Origin: Pontixanthobacter aquaemixtae
GTDB lineage: Bacteria; Pseudomonadota; Alphaproteobacteria; Sphingomonadales; Sphingomonadaceae
Reading direction: 5' to 3'
NCBI RefSeq assembly: GCF_009827395.1
Contig: NZ_WTYX01000001.1
Span: 460,001-524,000 of the forward strand
DNA: 64,000 nucleotides
Of the stretch, positions 34,701 to 42,899 are shown in pieces. Each line of letters starts with the position of its first letter. Positions within the stretch are counted from its first letter, which is position 1. Under the pieces are notes generated by a model, which did no database searches, was not told where the DNA came from, and was given only the letters and a program-made list of their open reading frames with translations. A program made the position numbers and the translations under genes.

Positions 34701-36341
34701 TCAGTACACCGTGAACAATGCGCCGGCGGGGAATGGCTCTGCCGGGATGGGCAGATTGTCGCCCCAACGAAGCGTGGCCGCTTCGCTTAGCGGACCGACC
34801 GAATAAGAGCCGCGATCAAGCCGGATGACCGACCCCACCGGATGGAGCGCGCCGTCTATCGTCAGAGCGGTGCCTTCTACCGTGTAGAATCCGGGAATAA
34901 GCAGCTCGATCGTTTGAAACTCGGTTGAAGCCGGGATCGATTTGCCAGCAACGTAGACCCGGCCCCAATGCGGGATGTAATTGTCGCGAAGCGCCTTTGC
35001 GTCCTGGGGAAGCAAGGCGTTGATGTCGTCTTCCGCGGGATCAAGAACCTCAAGCGCGTACCCCTGACGGAACAGGAATGGCGCGGGCGGATTATCCATT
35101 GCGGCGGTATAAATCGGCGTACCCTTGCGGCGATAATTGGCGAGCGCCCAACCAGACGCGAAATGCGGCACCGCGCGCGGGAAATCGGGGCGGAAGGCAA
35201 TGTCATCGATATAGCGCGTGGGACTGGGGAAAATCTCGGAAATGCCGTCTTGAACGGCGCGCTGGCGGTCCAGCATCTCCCGCGGCTGGGTGGCGCTCAG
35301 CAGAACCGCATTGGCGATTATCACCGCAAGAGTGATTTTGGCGCTGTAGCGCTCGATGATCACCGATGCGCCGATGGCTGCGGCAATCGCGACAGGCGGC
35401 AAGATAAAGGCATAGAAATACGGGTAGGCATTTCGGTAGATGAGCACCCAGGCAAGCGGCGCTATCAAGCCGGAGAGCAGCCACCAAGGCATCGTGCGAT
35501 CGCCGCGTAGCGCAGCGATAATGGTGCACAGGATGAATGCGGTCAGGACCGGCGCGAAGATCATTTGGTCAATAAAGAAGCGCCCTTGCGGGAACAGGCC
35601 TGCGCTGAACATGCGCCTGAGTGATGATCCGGCAAGGCCGGTAAATGACTGCACTATATCGGCGGGAACCAGCAACCAACCGGCAGCGGCGAGCGCTATT
35701 GCTGCCGCGGCCACCATGGCGAGCGTCCCGGCTTGGATCCGGTCCTGCCAGCGCCACGCGGCCATCGCCATCAGAGCCGGAGCGTAAAGCACGCTCTTGA
35801 TTGTCGCGATTGTCGCAAGCCCGCACAGCAATGCGGCGACAGCGGCCCAAAGCATTGTCCTGCGACGGGTCGCGAGAATCCACAGCGCCCCGGTCAACAG
35901 CGCCGCCGCAATCATATCCGCGCGCAAAGCAAATGCATGGAGGAAGACATAACCGCCGCCGGCAAAGGCCAAGGCGGCCAGCGCCGCCGACAGATTATTG
36001 GTGAAGCGGCGCGCAATATCGAAAATCGCCAGACCCGTGACCAGCGAACAGGGCAGCAGCAGCAAACGGGTCAGCAGGATATGATCAATCGGCGTGCCAG
36101 GAAGCGCGGGAACCCAGCCGAACAAAGTCACATGCGGCGTCTGCAGCCATTGGACCGGTTCACCGCGCAGGCTGGCGTGAATCTGGCTGAAATGGAAAAA
36201 TTCGTCCCAGTTGATGCTCTTGGCGAACAGCAGTTCCACCTGAACCGCGACAAGGAACAAAGCGGCGAAAATCAGCCACTTTGCCTCTAGCGTTGAAGAT
36301 CGTTTCGCCGGCACATCAAGAGTTGGGGCATGGCTCGCCAT
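34701..36341 (-). CDS. GT-C-like membrane glycosyltransferase (ArnT/PMT-like)
   Basis: 546 residues with about 10-12 hydrophobic helices in the first 350, followed by a soluble periplasmic part rich in strands (WGRVYVAGKSIPASTEFQTI and later). The first periplasmic loop contains an acidic pair, NWDEFFHFS, in the place where GT-C enzymes carry their catalytic Asp/Glu, and a LLTRLLLLPCSLVTGL-type helix follows. It would use a lipid-phosphate sugar, such as that made by the DPM1-like neighbour. It lies 2 bp after that gene and 1 bp before the GT4 gene. Specificity is unknown. Confidence 0.78.
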   Translation of the reverse strand: MASHAPTLDVPAKRSSTLEAKWLIFAALFLVAVQVELLFAKSINWDEFFHFSQIHASLRGEPVQWLQTPHVTLFGWVPALPGTPIDHILLTRLLLLPCSLVTGLAIFDIARRFTNNLSAALAALAFAGGGYVFLHAFALRADMIAAALLTGALWILATRRRTMLWAAVAALLCGLATIATIKSVLYAPALMAMAAWRWQDRIQAGTLAMVAAAAIALAAAGWLLVPADIVQSFTGLAGSSLRRMFSAGLFPQGRFFIDQMIFAPVLTAFILCTIIAALRGDRTMPWWLLSGLIAPLAWVLIYRNAYPYFYAFILPPVAIAAAIGASVIIERYSAKITLAVIIANAVLLSATQPREMLDRQRAVQDGISEIFPSPTRYIDDIAFRPDFPRAVPHFASGWALANYRRKGTPIYTAAMDNPPAPFLFRQGYALEVLDPAEDDINALLPQDAKALRDNYIPHWGRVYVAGKSIPASTEFQTIELLIPGFYTVEGTALTIDGALHPVGSVIRLDRGSYSVGPLSEAATLRWGDNLPIPAEPFPAGALFTVY

Positions 36342-36343
36342 TC

Positions 36344-37342
36344 TCAGCCGACCTTGCGGACTTTGCTATTCCGGGGTGTCTCGTCCGATTTGCCGTTCGC
36401 CAATTGATCGCGCAGCTCGCGAATTTCGTACAGATTGGTCTCGATCAATTTGCGGTTGGAAGCAACCAGATCGGCCAGCACGCCCATTGTTGCAATGAGA
36501 GTGCCAAGAACCAGCAGCGCACCGCCAATAACCAGCGACTGGATATGACCTTCGCCATCTCCGGTCAGGTAAAACCACACGAAACGCAGGATAGGTGCGA
36601 GGCCGATCAAAGCCATCAACGCACCGCCGCCAACAAACACCCGCAGCGGATTATGAGTGGTGTAGGCGCGCGCGATGGTGATTCCGGTGTTGATGATGAA
36701 ACGCGGGATTGATGTGAACAGGCGGGAAGGGCGCAGCGTTTCATTGGTGCGGATGGGCACGCTCTTGATGGCCAGACGCTTGCGGCCCGCCTGGATCAGC
36801 ATATCGGTGGTGTAGCTGAAATCCGTGGTGATATTGATTTGCTGCGCGGCCGCCCGGGTCATTGCCCGAAAACCGCTGACCGCATCGGTGATGTCAGTGC
36901 GCGACAGACGCCGGACTACGGTGCTGCCCAGCCTTTGCAACAGCCGCTTGAAAGGGCCGAAATAGGCATTGTTGGCGACCCCGCGATCACCGATCACAAT
37001 GTCTGCTTCTCTCGCAATGACAGGCGCGACGAGCTTGGCAATATCCTCGCCAACATATTGCCCATCCGCATCGGTGTTGACGATGATATCCGCGCCCGCG
37101 TCCAATGCTGTGCGAATGCCTGTGCGGAAAGCGGTGGCCAAACCGCGATTGCGGCGATGGCGCACGATGTGATGAACGCCCCAGCGGCGCGCCACATCGG
37201 CGGTGCCATCATGGCTGCCGTCATCGATCACCAGGATCTCTACGGCAGAAATCCCGTCGATTTTGCGCGGGATCGCCGCCAGCGTCGCAGGCAGATCCTC
37301 TGCCTCGTTGAAACACGGTATCTGGACAATCAGCTTGGTCAT
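36344..37342 (-). CDS. DPM1/ArnC-like family 2 glycosyltransferase
   Basis: 332 residues from ATG 37342; a longer frame to 37429 has no family content. GT-A core: LIVQIPCFNEAEDLPATLAA, DDGSHDGT, NTDADGQYVGEDI (DxD), and SGFRAMTRAAA. The C-terminus has two membrane helices (GGGALMALIGLAPILRFVWF and SLVIGGALLVLGTLIATMGV). This matches enzymes that make dolichyl- or undecaprenyl-phosphate sugars. It is the first gene of the glycan operon, and would feed the GT-C-like enzyme encoded next. A 253-bp region separates it from divergent glmS. Confidence 0.9.
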   Translation of the reverse strand: MTKLIVQIPCFNEAEDLPATLAAIPRKIDGISAVEILVIDDGSHDGTADVARRWGVHHIVRHRRNRGLATAFRTGIRTALDAGADIIVNTDADGQYVGEDIAKLVAPVIAREADIVIGDRGVANNAYFGPFKRLLQRLGSTVVRRLSRTDITDAVSGFRAMTRAAAQQINITTDFSYTTDMLIQAGRKRLAIKSVPIRTNETLRPSRLFTSIPRFIINTGITIARAYTTHNPLRVFVGGGALMALIGLAPILRFVWFYLTGDGEGHIQSLVIGGALLVLGTLIATMGVLADLVASNRKLIETNLYEIRELRDQLANGKSDETPRNSKVRKVG

Positions 37343-37595
37343 TGTCTTGGTCGTTGGCCCCCACATGCACGCGAAAAACCGCGCGTGAGGGCGGTTTGGC
37401 AGGCAAGGCTTTAAGGAAGTGTAAACCACGAGTGGAAAGATTTTGGTGAGCAGCGGCCCACCGGGGGCCTGTTAAGAGCTATCTTCGAACCAATCAGTGA
37501 TTGAAACATCGACCACACGCGCTACACGAATTGCAAAGGAATTGCCCCTAGTGGGCGCGTCAAATGTAACCCGGTTTGATTGAGGGCACCTCTCC

Positions 37596-39419
37596 ATGTG
37601 CGGAATTATTGGCATCGTCAGCACCCAGCCAGTCGCGGATCGTCTGGTCGACGGTTTGAAGCGGATGGAATATCGCGGATATGACAGCGCCGGCGTGTGC
37701 ACGATAGAGGGCGGCGAACTGGTCCGCCGCCGTGCGGAAGGCAAGCTTGGAAATCTGGTGACCGAGCTGGAGAGCAATCCTGCGCCTGGCAATATCGGTA
37801 TCGCGCACACACGCTGGGCAACGCATGGCGCGCCGACCGCGCATAATGCGCATCCGCACGCCACGGGCGAAGTGGCGCTGGTTCACAACGGTATTATCGA
37901 GAATTTCAAGCCGCTGCGCGAGGCGCTGAAAGCCAAGGGGCGTCAGCTCGAAAGCGAGACCGACACCGAAGCGGTTGCGCATATGATTTCCGAAGAAGTC
38001 GAAAATGGTGCGAGCCCTCAAGACGCGGTGAAAACGGTTCTGCCGCAGCTGCGCGGCGCGTTCGCATTGGCGATTGCTTTCCGCCAGAACCCCGACATGC
38101 TGATCGGCGCACGCCTTGGTTCGCCATTGGTGGTTGGATATGGCGAGGGCGAGATGTTCCTTGGCTCTGATGCGCTTGCATTGGCGCCGTTAACGCAAAA
38201 AATTGCCTATCTTGAAGAGGGCGACTGGGTTGTCATCACGCGCGACGGTGCGGCGATCTATGACGAACAGAACAACCCTGTCGAACGCGAGATTACCACT
38301 TCGGGCGCCTCCGCAGCATCGATCGAAAAGGGCAATTACCGCCATTACATGCAGAAAGAGATTTTCGAGCAACCAACCGTGGTTGCGCAAACTCTGAGCA
38401 GCTATTTACGCCAGGCGGACGAGACGGTTGCGCTGCCCCAGATCGATTTCGACCTGTCTACTGTTAACCGTATCACAATCGTCGCTTGCGGCACCTCATA
38501 TTACGCCGCGATGGTGGCGAAATACTGGTTTGAACAATTCGCCCGTGTGCCGGTCGATTTGGATTTCGCCAGCGAGTTTCGTTACCGCGAGCCGGTTCTG
38601 GAAGAGGGCGGCCTGGCTCTGTTCATTTCCCAATCGGGCGAAACCGCCGACACGTTGGCCGCGCTGCGCCATTGCAAGGCAGAAGGCCAGACTATTGGCG
38701 TGGTCGTCAATGTGCCGACCAGCTCGATGGCGCGCGAAGCGGATTTGCTGCTGCCCACGCATGCCGGCCCGGAAATCGGTGTGGCCTCGACCAAGGCCTT
38801 CACCTGCCAGCTTGCGGTGCTGGCCGCACTCGCGTCGCATCTGGCCGTCAAAAAGGGCAGAATGGACCGTTCCGAAGAACAGGAAGTGGTTAAACATCTG
38901 CTCGAAGCGCCCGCGTGCCTCAATGCCGCGCTCGATCATGATGATGACATCGCCAGCATGGCGCATCTGATCGCGCCAGCGCGTGATGTGCTTTATCTAG
39001 GCCGCGGACCTGACTTCCCTCTGGCGCTTGAGGGTGCGCTCAAACTCAAAGAAATCAGCTATATACATGCCGAAGGTTATGCTTCGGGTGAAATGAAGCA
39101 CGGGCCGATCGCTCTGATCGATGAAGAGGTTCCGGTGATCGTGCTGGCGCCGTCTGGCCCGTTGTTCGAGAAAACAGTTTCCAACATGCACGAAGTGCGC
39201 GCGCGCGGCGGGCAAGTGGTGCTGATCTCTGATCGTGCGGGAATCGAGGAAGCGGGCGAGGGCTGTATTGCCACCATCGAAATGCCGCAGGTCCACCCGC
39301 TGATCGCGCCATTGGTCTATGCGGTTCCGGTGCAGCTGCTGGCCTATCATGTGGCCTGCGTAAAAGGCACCGATGTTGACCAGCCAAGAAACCTGGCAAA
39401 GTCGGTTACAGTCGAGTGA
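37596..39419 (+). CDS. glmS: Glutamine-fructose-6-phosphate aminotransferase (isomerizing)
   Basis: Makes glucosamine-6-phosphate for peptidoglycan and lipid A. 607 residues, full length. N-terminal glutaminase MCGIIGIVSTQPVADRL with Cys2 as nucleophile, then RWATHGAPT and HNGIIEN; two SIS domains follow (CGTSYYAAMVAKYWFEQ, then SQSGETADTLAALR, and later YASGEMKHGPIALI). The C-terminus DQPRNLAKSVTVE is the conserved family end. It is divergent from the glycan operon, to which it could supply amino-sugar precursors. Confidence 0.97.
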   Translation: MCGIIGIVSTQPVADRLVDGLKRMEYRGYDSAGVCTIEGGELVRRRAEGKLGNLVTELESNPAPGNIGIAHTRWATHGAPTAHNAHPHATGEVALVHNGIIENFKPLREALKAKGRQLESETDTEAVAHMISEEVENGASPQDAVKTVLPQLRGAFALAIAFRQNPDMLIGARLGSPLVVGYGEGEMFLGSDALALAPLTQKIAYLEEGDWVVITRDGAAIYDEQNNPVEREITTSGASAASIEKGNYRHYMQKEIFEQPTVVAQTLSSYLRQADETVALPQIDFDLSTVNRITIVACGTSYYAAMVAKYWFEQFARVPVDLDFASEFRYREPVLEEGGLALFISQSGETADTLAALRHCKAEGQTIGVVVNVPTSSMAREADLLLPTHAGPEIGVASTKAFTCQLAVLAALASHLAVKKGRMDRSEEQEVVKHLLEAPACLNAALDHDDDIASMAHLIAPARDVLYLGRGPDFPLALEGALKLKEISYIHAEGYASGEMKHGPIALIDEEVPVIVLAPSGPLFEKTVSNMHEVRARGGQVVLISDRAGIEEAGEGCIATIEMPQVHPLIAPLVYAVPVQLLAYHVACVKGTDVDQPRNLAKSVTVE

Positions 39420-39479
39420 CAAAACTGTCGGAAATTTAGCCCGTTTTCTGCGCAAAGTTTTACTGCCCGCTAACCTTTT

Positions 39480-41858
39480 TTGCTTACCTGCAAATGCGTG
39501 AGCGAGAACCCATCCGATTTACCGGCATTACCGGAGCGTCTTCCCGCGCTGGCTGTGCTTGGAATAACCAGCCCCGATCAGGATGATTGGGCGCGCCTGC
39601 GCGGTCTGCAATATGCGAGGCTTTCGGAAAGCAACTGGCTGCGTCTGTCATCGCATTCCATCGCTGCTGCTGTTGTCGTTTGGGTCTACGCCAGCACCGT
39701 TGGCCTAACCGCGCTGGGCGTGTGGCTGGTTGCGCTGATGGGCACGCTCTATCTGTGCCATAAATGCGATAGCCAGCTGGCAGGTGCGGAAACGCGCAAG
39801 CTGACGCGCACAGAATTTCGCAATCGCTCCATATCGATCACCCTGTTGAGTTTGGCCTGGTGCGTTCCGCTCACGCTATTCGCACAACAAGGCACCATTT
39901 CCGACCTGCTGGTCCTATGGACGGCGATCTCGGTGATGATTGTCGGATTGGTTCTGGTCGTCGCGGCAGCGCCGCTTGGCACGGTGATATTCACGGTTCT
40001 CACAGGCCTGTCGGTGGTCTTTTCGTCTCTCGTGTTTGGGGAATTCAAGGCCGCTGCCATTGCCGGGTTTTTCATTGTCGTCGTGCTGTTCGGCACGGTT
40101 GCCAGCGCGCGAACATATCTGACCGCCCGAATTGCCGAAGCAGGCATGGCGGAAAAGGGTGAAGTCGTCTCGCTGCTGCTGCGCGAGTTCGAGGACAACA
40201 AGGCAGATTGGCTGTGGCAAATCGACACCAATCGCCGCATCCGGTCGGTTTCTCCGCGGTTCTCTTTCGCTCTCGGCAAGGAACCGGACGCGCTGGAAGG
40301 GCAGCCATTCTTGCAGCTTATTGCCGGCGACGCGTGGGAATCGGGGTCCTTTCCCCCAAGTCTTCACGAGCTTGCTGACAAGCTGAAGCGCCGGGAAAGT
40401 TTCTCCAACCTGATCGTCAAAGTTGTCATAGGCGGGCAAAACCGCTGGTGGGAATTGTCGGGCACGCCGATCCTTGACGAACGACAGACCTATCTCGGGT
40501 TCCGCGGGGTCGGTTCGGACGTAACCGAACAACGCGAATCGAGCGACAAGATCGCTTACCTTGCCCGCTATGACACGCTGACCGGCTTGCCCAACCGGCT
40601 GATGCTCAACGAAGCGCTTAGCGATGCGATGGACTATGCCAAAAAATGGCGCACGCGCTGCGCGTTCCTGATGCTCGATCTCGACCGTTTCAAGGCGGTA
40701 AACGATTCGCTCGGTCACTTGGTTGGTGACCAGATGCTGGCGCAAGTTTCCAAGCGGCTCAAACAATTGATGGGCGAAAACGCGATGTGCGGCCGTTTGG
40801 GCGGCGATGAATTCGGCATTGTGATCCGCGACGCATCCGACAAGCGAAAAGTTGAAGAGCTGGCCAGAAATGTCATCGCCAGCCTGTCGATGCCGTATGA
40901 TATCAGCAACAACACGCTCTATGTCGGCGCCAGCGTTGGCTCGGCGATCGGTCCGCGCGATGGCAAAACGGTCGAAGAGATCATGCGCAATGCCGATCTC
41001 GCACTGTATCGCGCCAAGGATGAAGGCGGGGGCGAACATTGCCAGTATGAGCCGACTCTGCACGCGCATGCCGAAGAACGCCGCAAACTGGAATTTTCGC
41101 TGCGCCGCGCGCTGGAGCGCGACGAGTTCGAGCTGCATTACCAGCCCGTTGTCGATGCCAATGACGAAACCGTGGTCAGCTTCGAAGCTCTGGTCCGGTG
41201 GAACAGCCCCGAACATGGTTATGTCCGGCCTGACAAGTTCATATCGCTGGCAGAAGACACACGCCTGATCGTTCCGATCGGTGAATGGGTCCTGGCGACG
41301 GCCTGCGCCGAGGCGGTGAATTGGCCGCCCCATGTCCGCGTTGCGGTCAACGTCTCTGGCGAGCAATTGATCGAACCCAATTTCGCGACAACAGTGGTTC
41401 AGGCTTTGTCCGACAGCGGCCTGCCTGCCAACCGTCTGGAGGTCGAAGTGACCGAGAGCATTTTCCTGCGCGATGCCAATGTCGTTCGATCTGCGCTTGA
41501 ACAGGTCATGGCCTTGGGCTGTACCGTAGCGCTGGATGACTTTGGCACAGGCTATTCCTCGCTGGGTTACCTGCGCAAACTCAGCTTCTCGACCATCAAA
41601 GTCGACCGCAGCTTCGTGCAAGGCGCTGCGCAGGGCAGCGCAGAAAGCCTCGCGATCATTCGCGCCGTTGTGGCAATGGCGGACAGTCTAGAAATGTCGA
41701 CGACTGCCGAAGGTGTCGAAAACGCCGAAGAAGCCGAAATGGTCCGCGGGCTGGGATGTAAGAAAATCCAGGGGTACTATTTCGGGCGCCCGATGCCCGT
41801 GGACGAAGTTCAGCAGGTGTTTGCGCGCAAGGGTGAAGTCAGAGCGCGTATCGCGTAA
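39480..41858 (+). CDS. Membrane-bound GGDEF-EAL cyclic-di-GMP protein with PAS domain
   Basis: Up to 792 residues (start TTG 39480; GTG 39498 is an alternative and neither has a clear ribosome site). An N-terminal membrane sensor with five or six helices (IAAAVVVWVYASTVGLTALG onward) is followed by a PAS domain (about 240-355, WLWQIDTNRRIRSVSPRFSF), then GGDEF (intact GGDEFGIV, with RxxD-like upstream residues not clear) and EAL (intact FEALVRW and DDFGTGYSSLGYL). Both catalytic motifs look functional, so it may make or degrade c-di-GMP depending on input. It stands alone after glmS and is convergent with purQ. Confidence 0.92.
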   Translation: MLTCKCVSENPSDLPALPERLPALAVLGITSPDQDDWARLRGLQYARLSESNWLRLSSHSIAAAVVVWVYASTVGLTALGVWLVALMGTLYLCHKCDSQLAGAETRKLTRTEFRNRSISITLLSLAWCVPLTLFAQQGTISDLLVLWTAISVMIVGLVLVVAAAPLGTVIFTVLTGLSVVFSSLVFGEFKAAAIAGFFIVVVLFGTVASARTYLTARIAEAGMAEKGEVVSLLLREFEDNKADWLWQIDTNRRIRSVSPRFSFALGKEPDALEGQPFLQLIAGDAWESGSFPPSLHELADKLKRRESFSNLIVKVVIGGQNRWWELSGTPILDERQTYLGFRGVGSDVTEQRESSDKIAYLARYDTLTGLPNRLMLNEALSDAMDYAKKWRTRCAFLMLDLDRFKAVNDSLGHLVGDQMLAQVSKRLKQLMGENAMCGRLGGDEFGIVIRDASDKRKVEELARNVIASLSMPYDISNNTLYVGASVGSAIGPRDGKTVEEIMRNADLALYRAKDEGGGEHCQYEPTLHAHAEERRKLEFSLRRALERDEFELHYQPVVDANDETVVSFEALVRWNSPEHGYVRPDKFISLAEDTRLIVPIGEWVLATACAEAVNWPPHVRVAVNVSGEQLIEPNFATTVVQALSDSGLPANRLEVEVTESIFLRDANVVRSALEQVMALGCTVALDDFGTGYSSLGYLRKLSFSTIKVDRSFVQGAAQGSAESLAIIRAVVAMADSLEMSTTAEGVENAEEAEMVRGLGCKKIQGYYFGRPMPVDEVQQVFARKGEVRARIA

Positions 41859-41867
41859 CGGCGCGGG

Positions 41868-42545
41868 TCAGGCCGCGACCAAACCCTTGATCGCGGTTTC
41901 GAACAATGCCCGGCCATCGCTGCCACCATGCGCGTCTTCGATGGCGCGTTCGGGGTGGGGCATCATTCCCAGCACGTTTCCGGCATCATTCAATATACCG
42001 GCAATGTCGCGCTGAGATCCATTGACCGAATCGAGATAGCGAAAGGCCACGCGGCCTTCGCCTTCGAGCCTGTCCAGCGTGTCTTCATCGGCAAAGAAAT
42101 TGCCGTCATGGTGTGCGACGGGAATGTGAATTGTTTCACCCGAATCGTAGCCGGAAGTGAACAGCGACTGGTTGTTTTCCACCCGCAGCGGCACATCGCG
42201 GCAAACGAAATTCTGGCTCGCATTGCGCATAAGCGCACCGGGCAGCAGGCCGCTTTCGGTCAGCACCTGAAAGCCGTTGCATATGCCAAGCACTGGCACA
42301 CCGCGCCCCGCAGCGGCAACGACGGCCTTGGTGATCGGGCTGCGCGCAGCCATCGCGCCCGAACGCAAATAATCACCATAGGAAAAGCCGCCGGGCAGCG
42401 CGATAAAATCGAGACTTTCCGGCAATTCGGCGTCACCATGCCAGACGCGGGCCGGCGCGGTGCCAGAGATTTGTTCCAACGCCACCGCCATATCGCGGTC
42501 GCAATTGGAACCGGGGAAAGTGATAACGGCGCTGCGGAAGCTCAC
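41868..42545 (-). CDS. purQ: Phosphoribosylformylglycinamidine synthase, glutaminase subunit
   Basis: 225 residues from GTG 42545 ([18 protein letters not shown]). The longer frame to 42611 lies within purS and is rejected. Class I glutaminase: catalytic Cys in [13 protein letters not shown], and His/Glu in [10 protein letters not shown]. It supplies ammonia to PurL for FGAM formation in purine synthesis. The GTG shares one base with the purS stop, so they are coupled. purL itself is not in this part of the window. Confidence 0.95.
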   Translation of the reverse strand: MSFRSAVITFPGSNCDRDMAVALEQISGTAPARVWHGDAELPESLDFIALPGGFSYGDYLRSGAMAARSPITKAVVAAAGRGVPVLGICNGFQVLTESGLLPGALMRNASQNFVCRDVPLRVENNQSLFTSGYDSGETIHIPVAHHDGNFFADEDTLDRLEGEGRVAFRYLDSVNGSQRDIAGILNDAGNVLGMMPHPERAIEDAHGGSDGRALFETAIKGLVAA

Positions 42546-42784
42546 TATGCGTTCTCCAGCTTCTCGATCCGGTAATTCTCGATCACCATATTGGCCAAGA
42601 GCTTGCGGCACATCTGGTCAAGATCATCATCCGAAGTGCCGTCGGCGACATCCAGTTCGATCAGTTTGCCTGCGCGAACATCGTTCACGCCGGAAAATCC
42701 CAATGCCTCCAACTCGTGATGGATCGCGCGCCCTTGCGGGTCGAGCACTCCGGGTTTCAAAGAGACGTGAATATGGACTTTCAT
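42545..42784 (-). CDS. purS: Phosphoribosylformylglycinamidine synthase, PurS subunit
   Basis: 79 residues, beginning [20 protein letters not shown], the conserved PurS start, with [12 protein letters not shown] after it. PurS bridges PurQ and the short form of PurL. It overlaps purQ by one base. The upstream neighbour on the same strand, after 115 bp, is the M16 peptidase gene, then purC; purC-purS-purQ is the usual order in alphaproteobacteria, so the peptidase is the extra piece. Confidence 0.94.
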   Translation of the reverse strand: MKVHIHVSLKPGVLDPQGRAIHHELEALGFSGVNDVRAGKLIELDVADGTSDDDLDQMCRKLLANMVIENYRIEKLENA

Positions 42785-42899
42785 GGGCCAAACCTTTGCA
42801 AATCTACACGACTGGCGAGTCCCGCGCAGCCTATGACCGCCTATGCCGCCAAGGGCAAGTTTGCAGTGACGCTAAGCTGTCGGAAAAACCCGGCTCGTT

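Noticed and set aside
39915-41621. 568-residue open frame antisense to the GGDEF-EAL gene
   Set aside because: Shadow frame; the plus strand has intact GGDEF and EAL motifs throughout.
42546-42611. Upstream start for purQ
   Set aside because: The extra residues overlap purS in another frame; [11 protein letters not shown] marks the true N-terminus.
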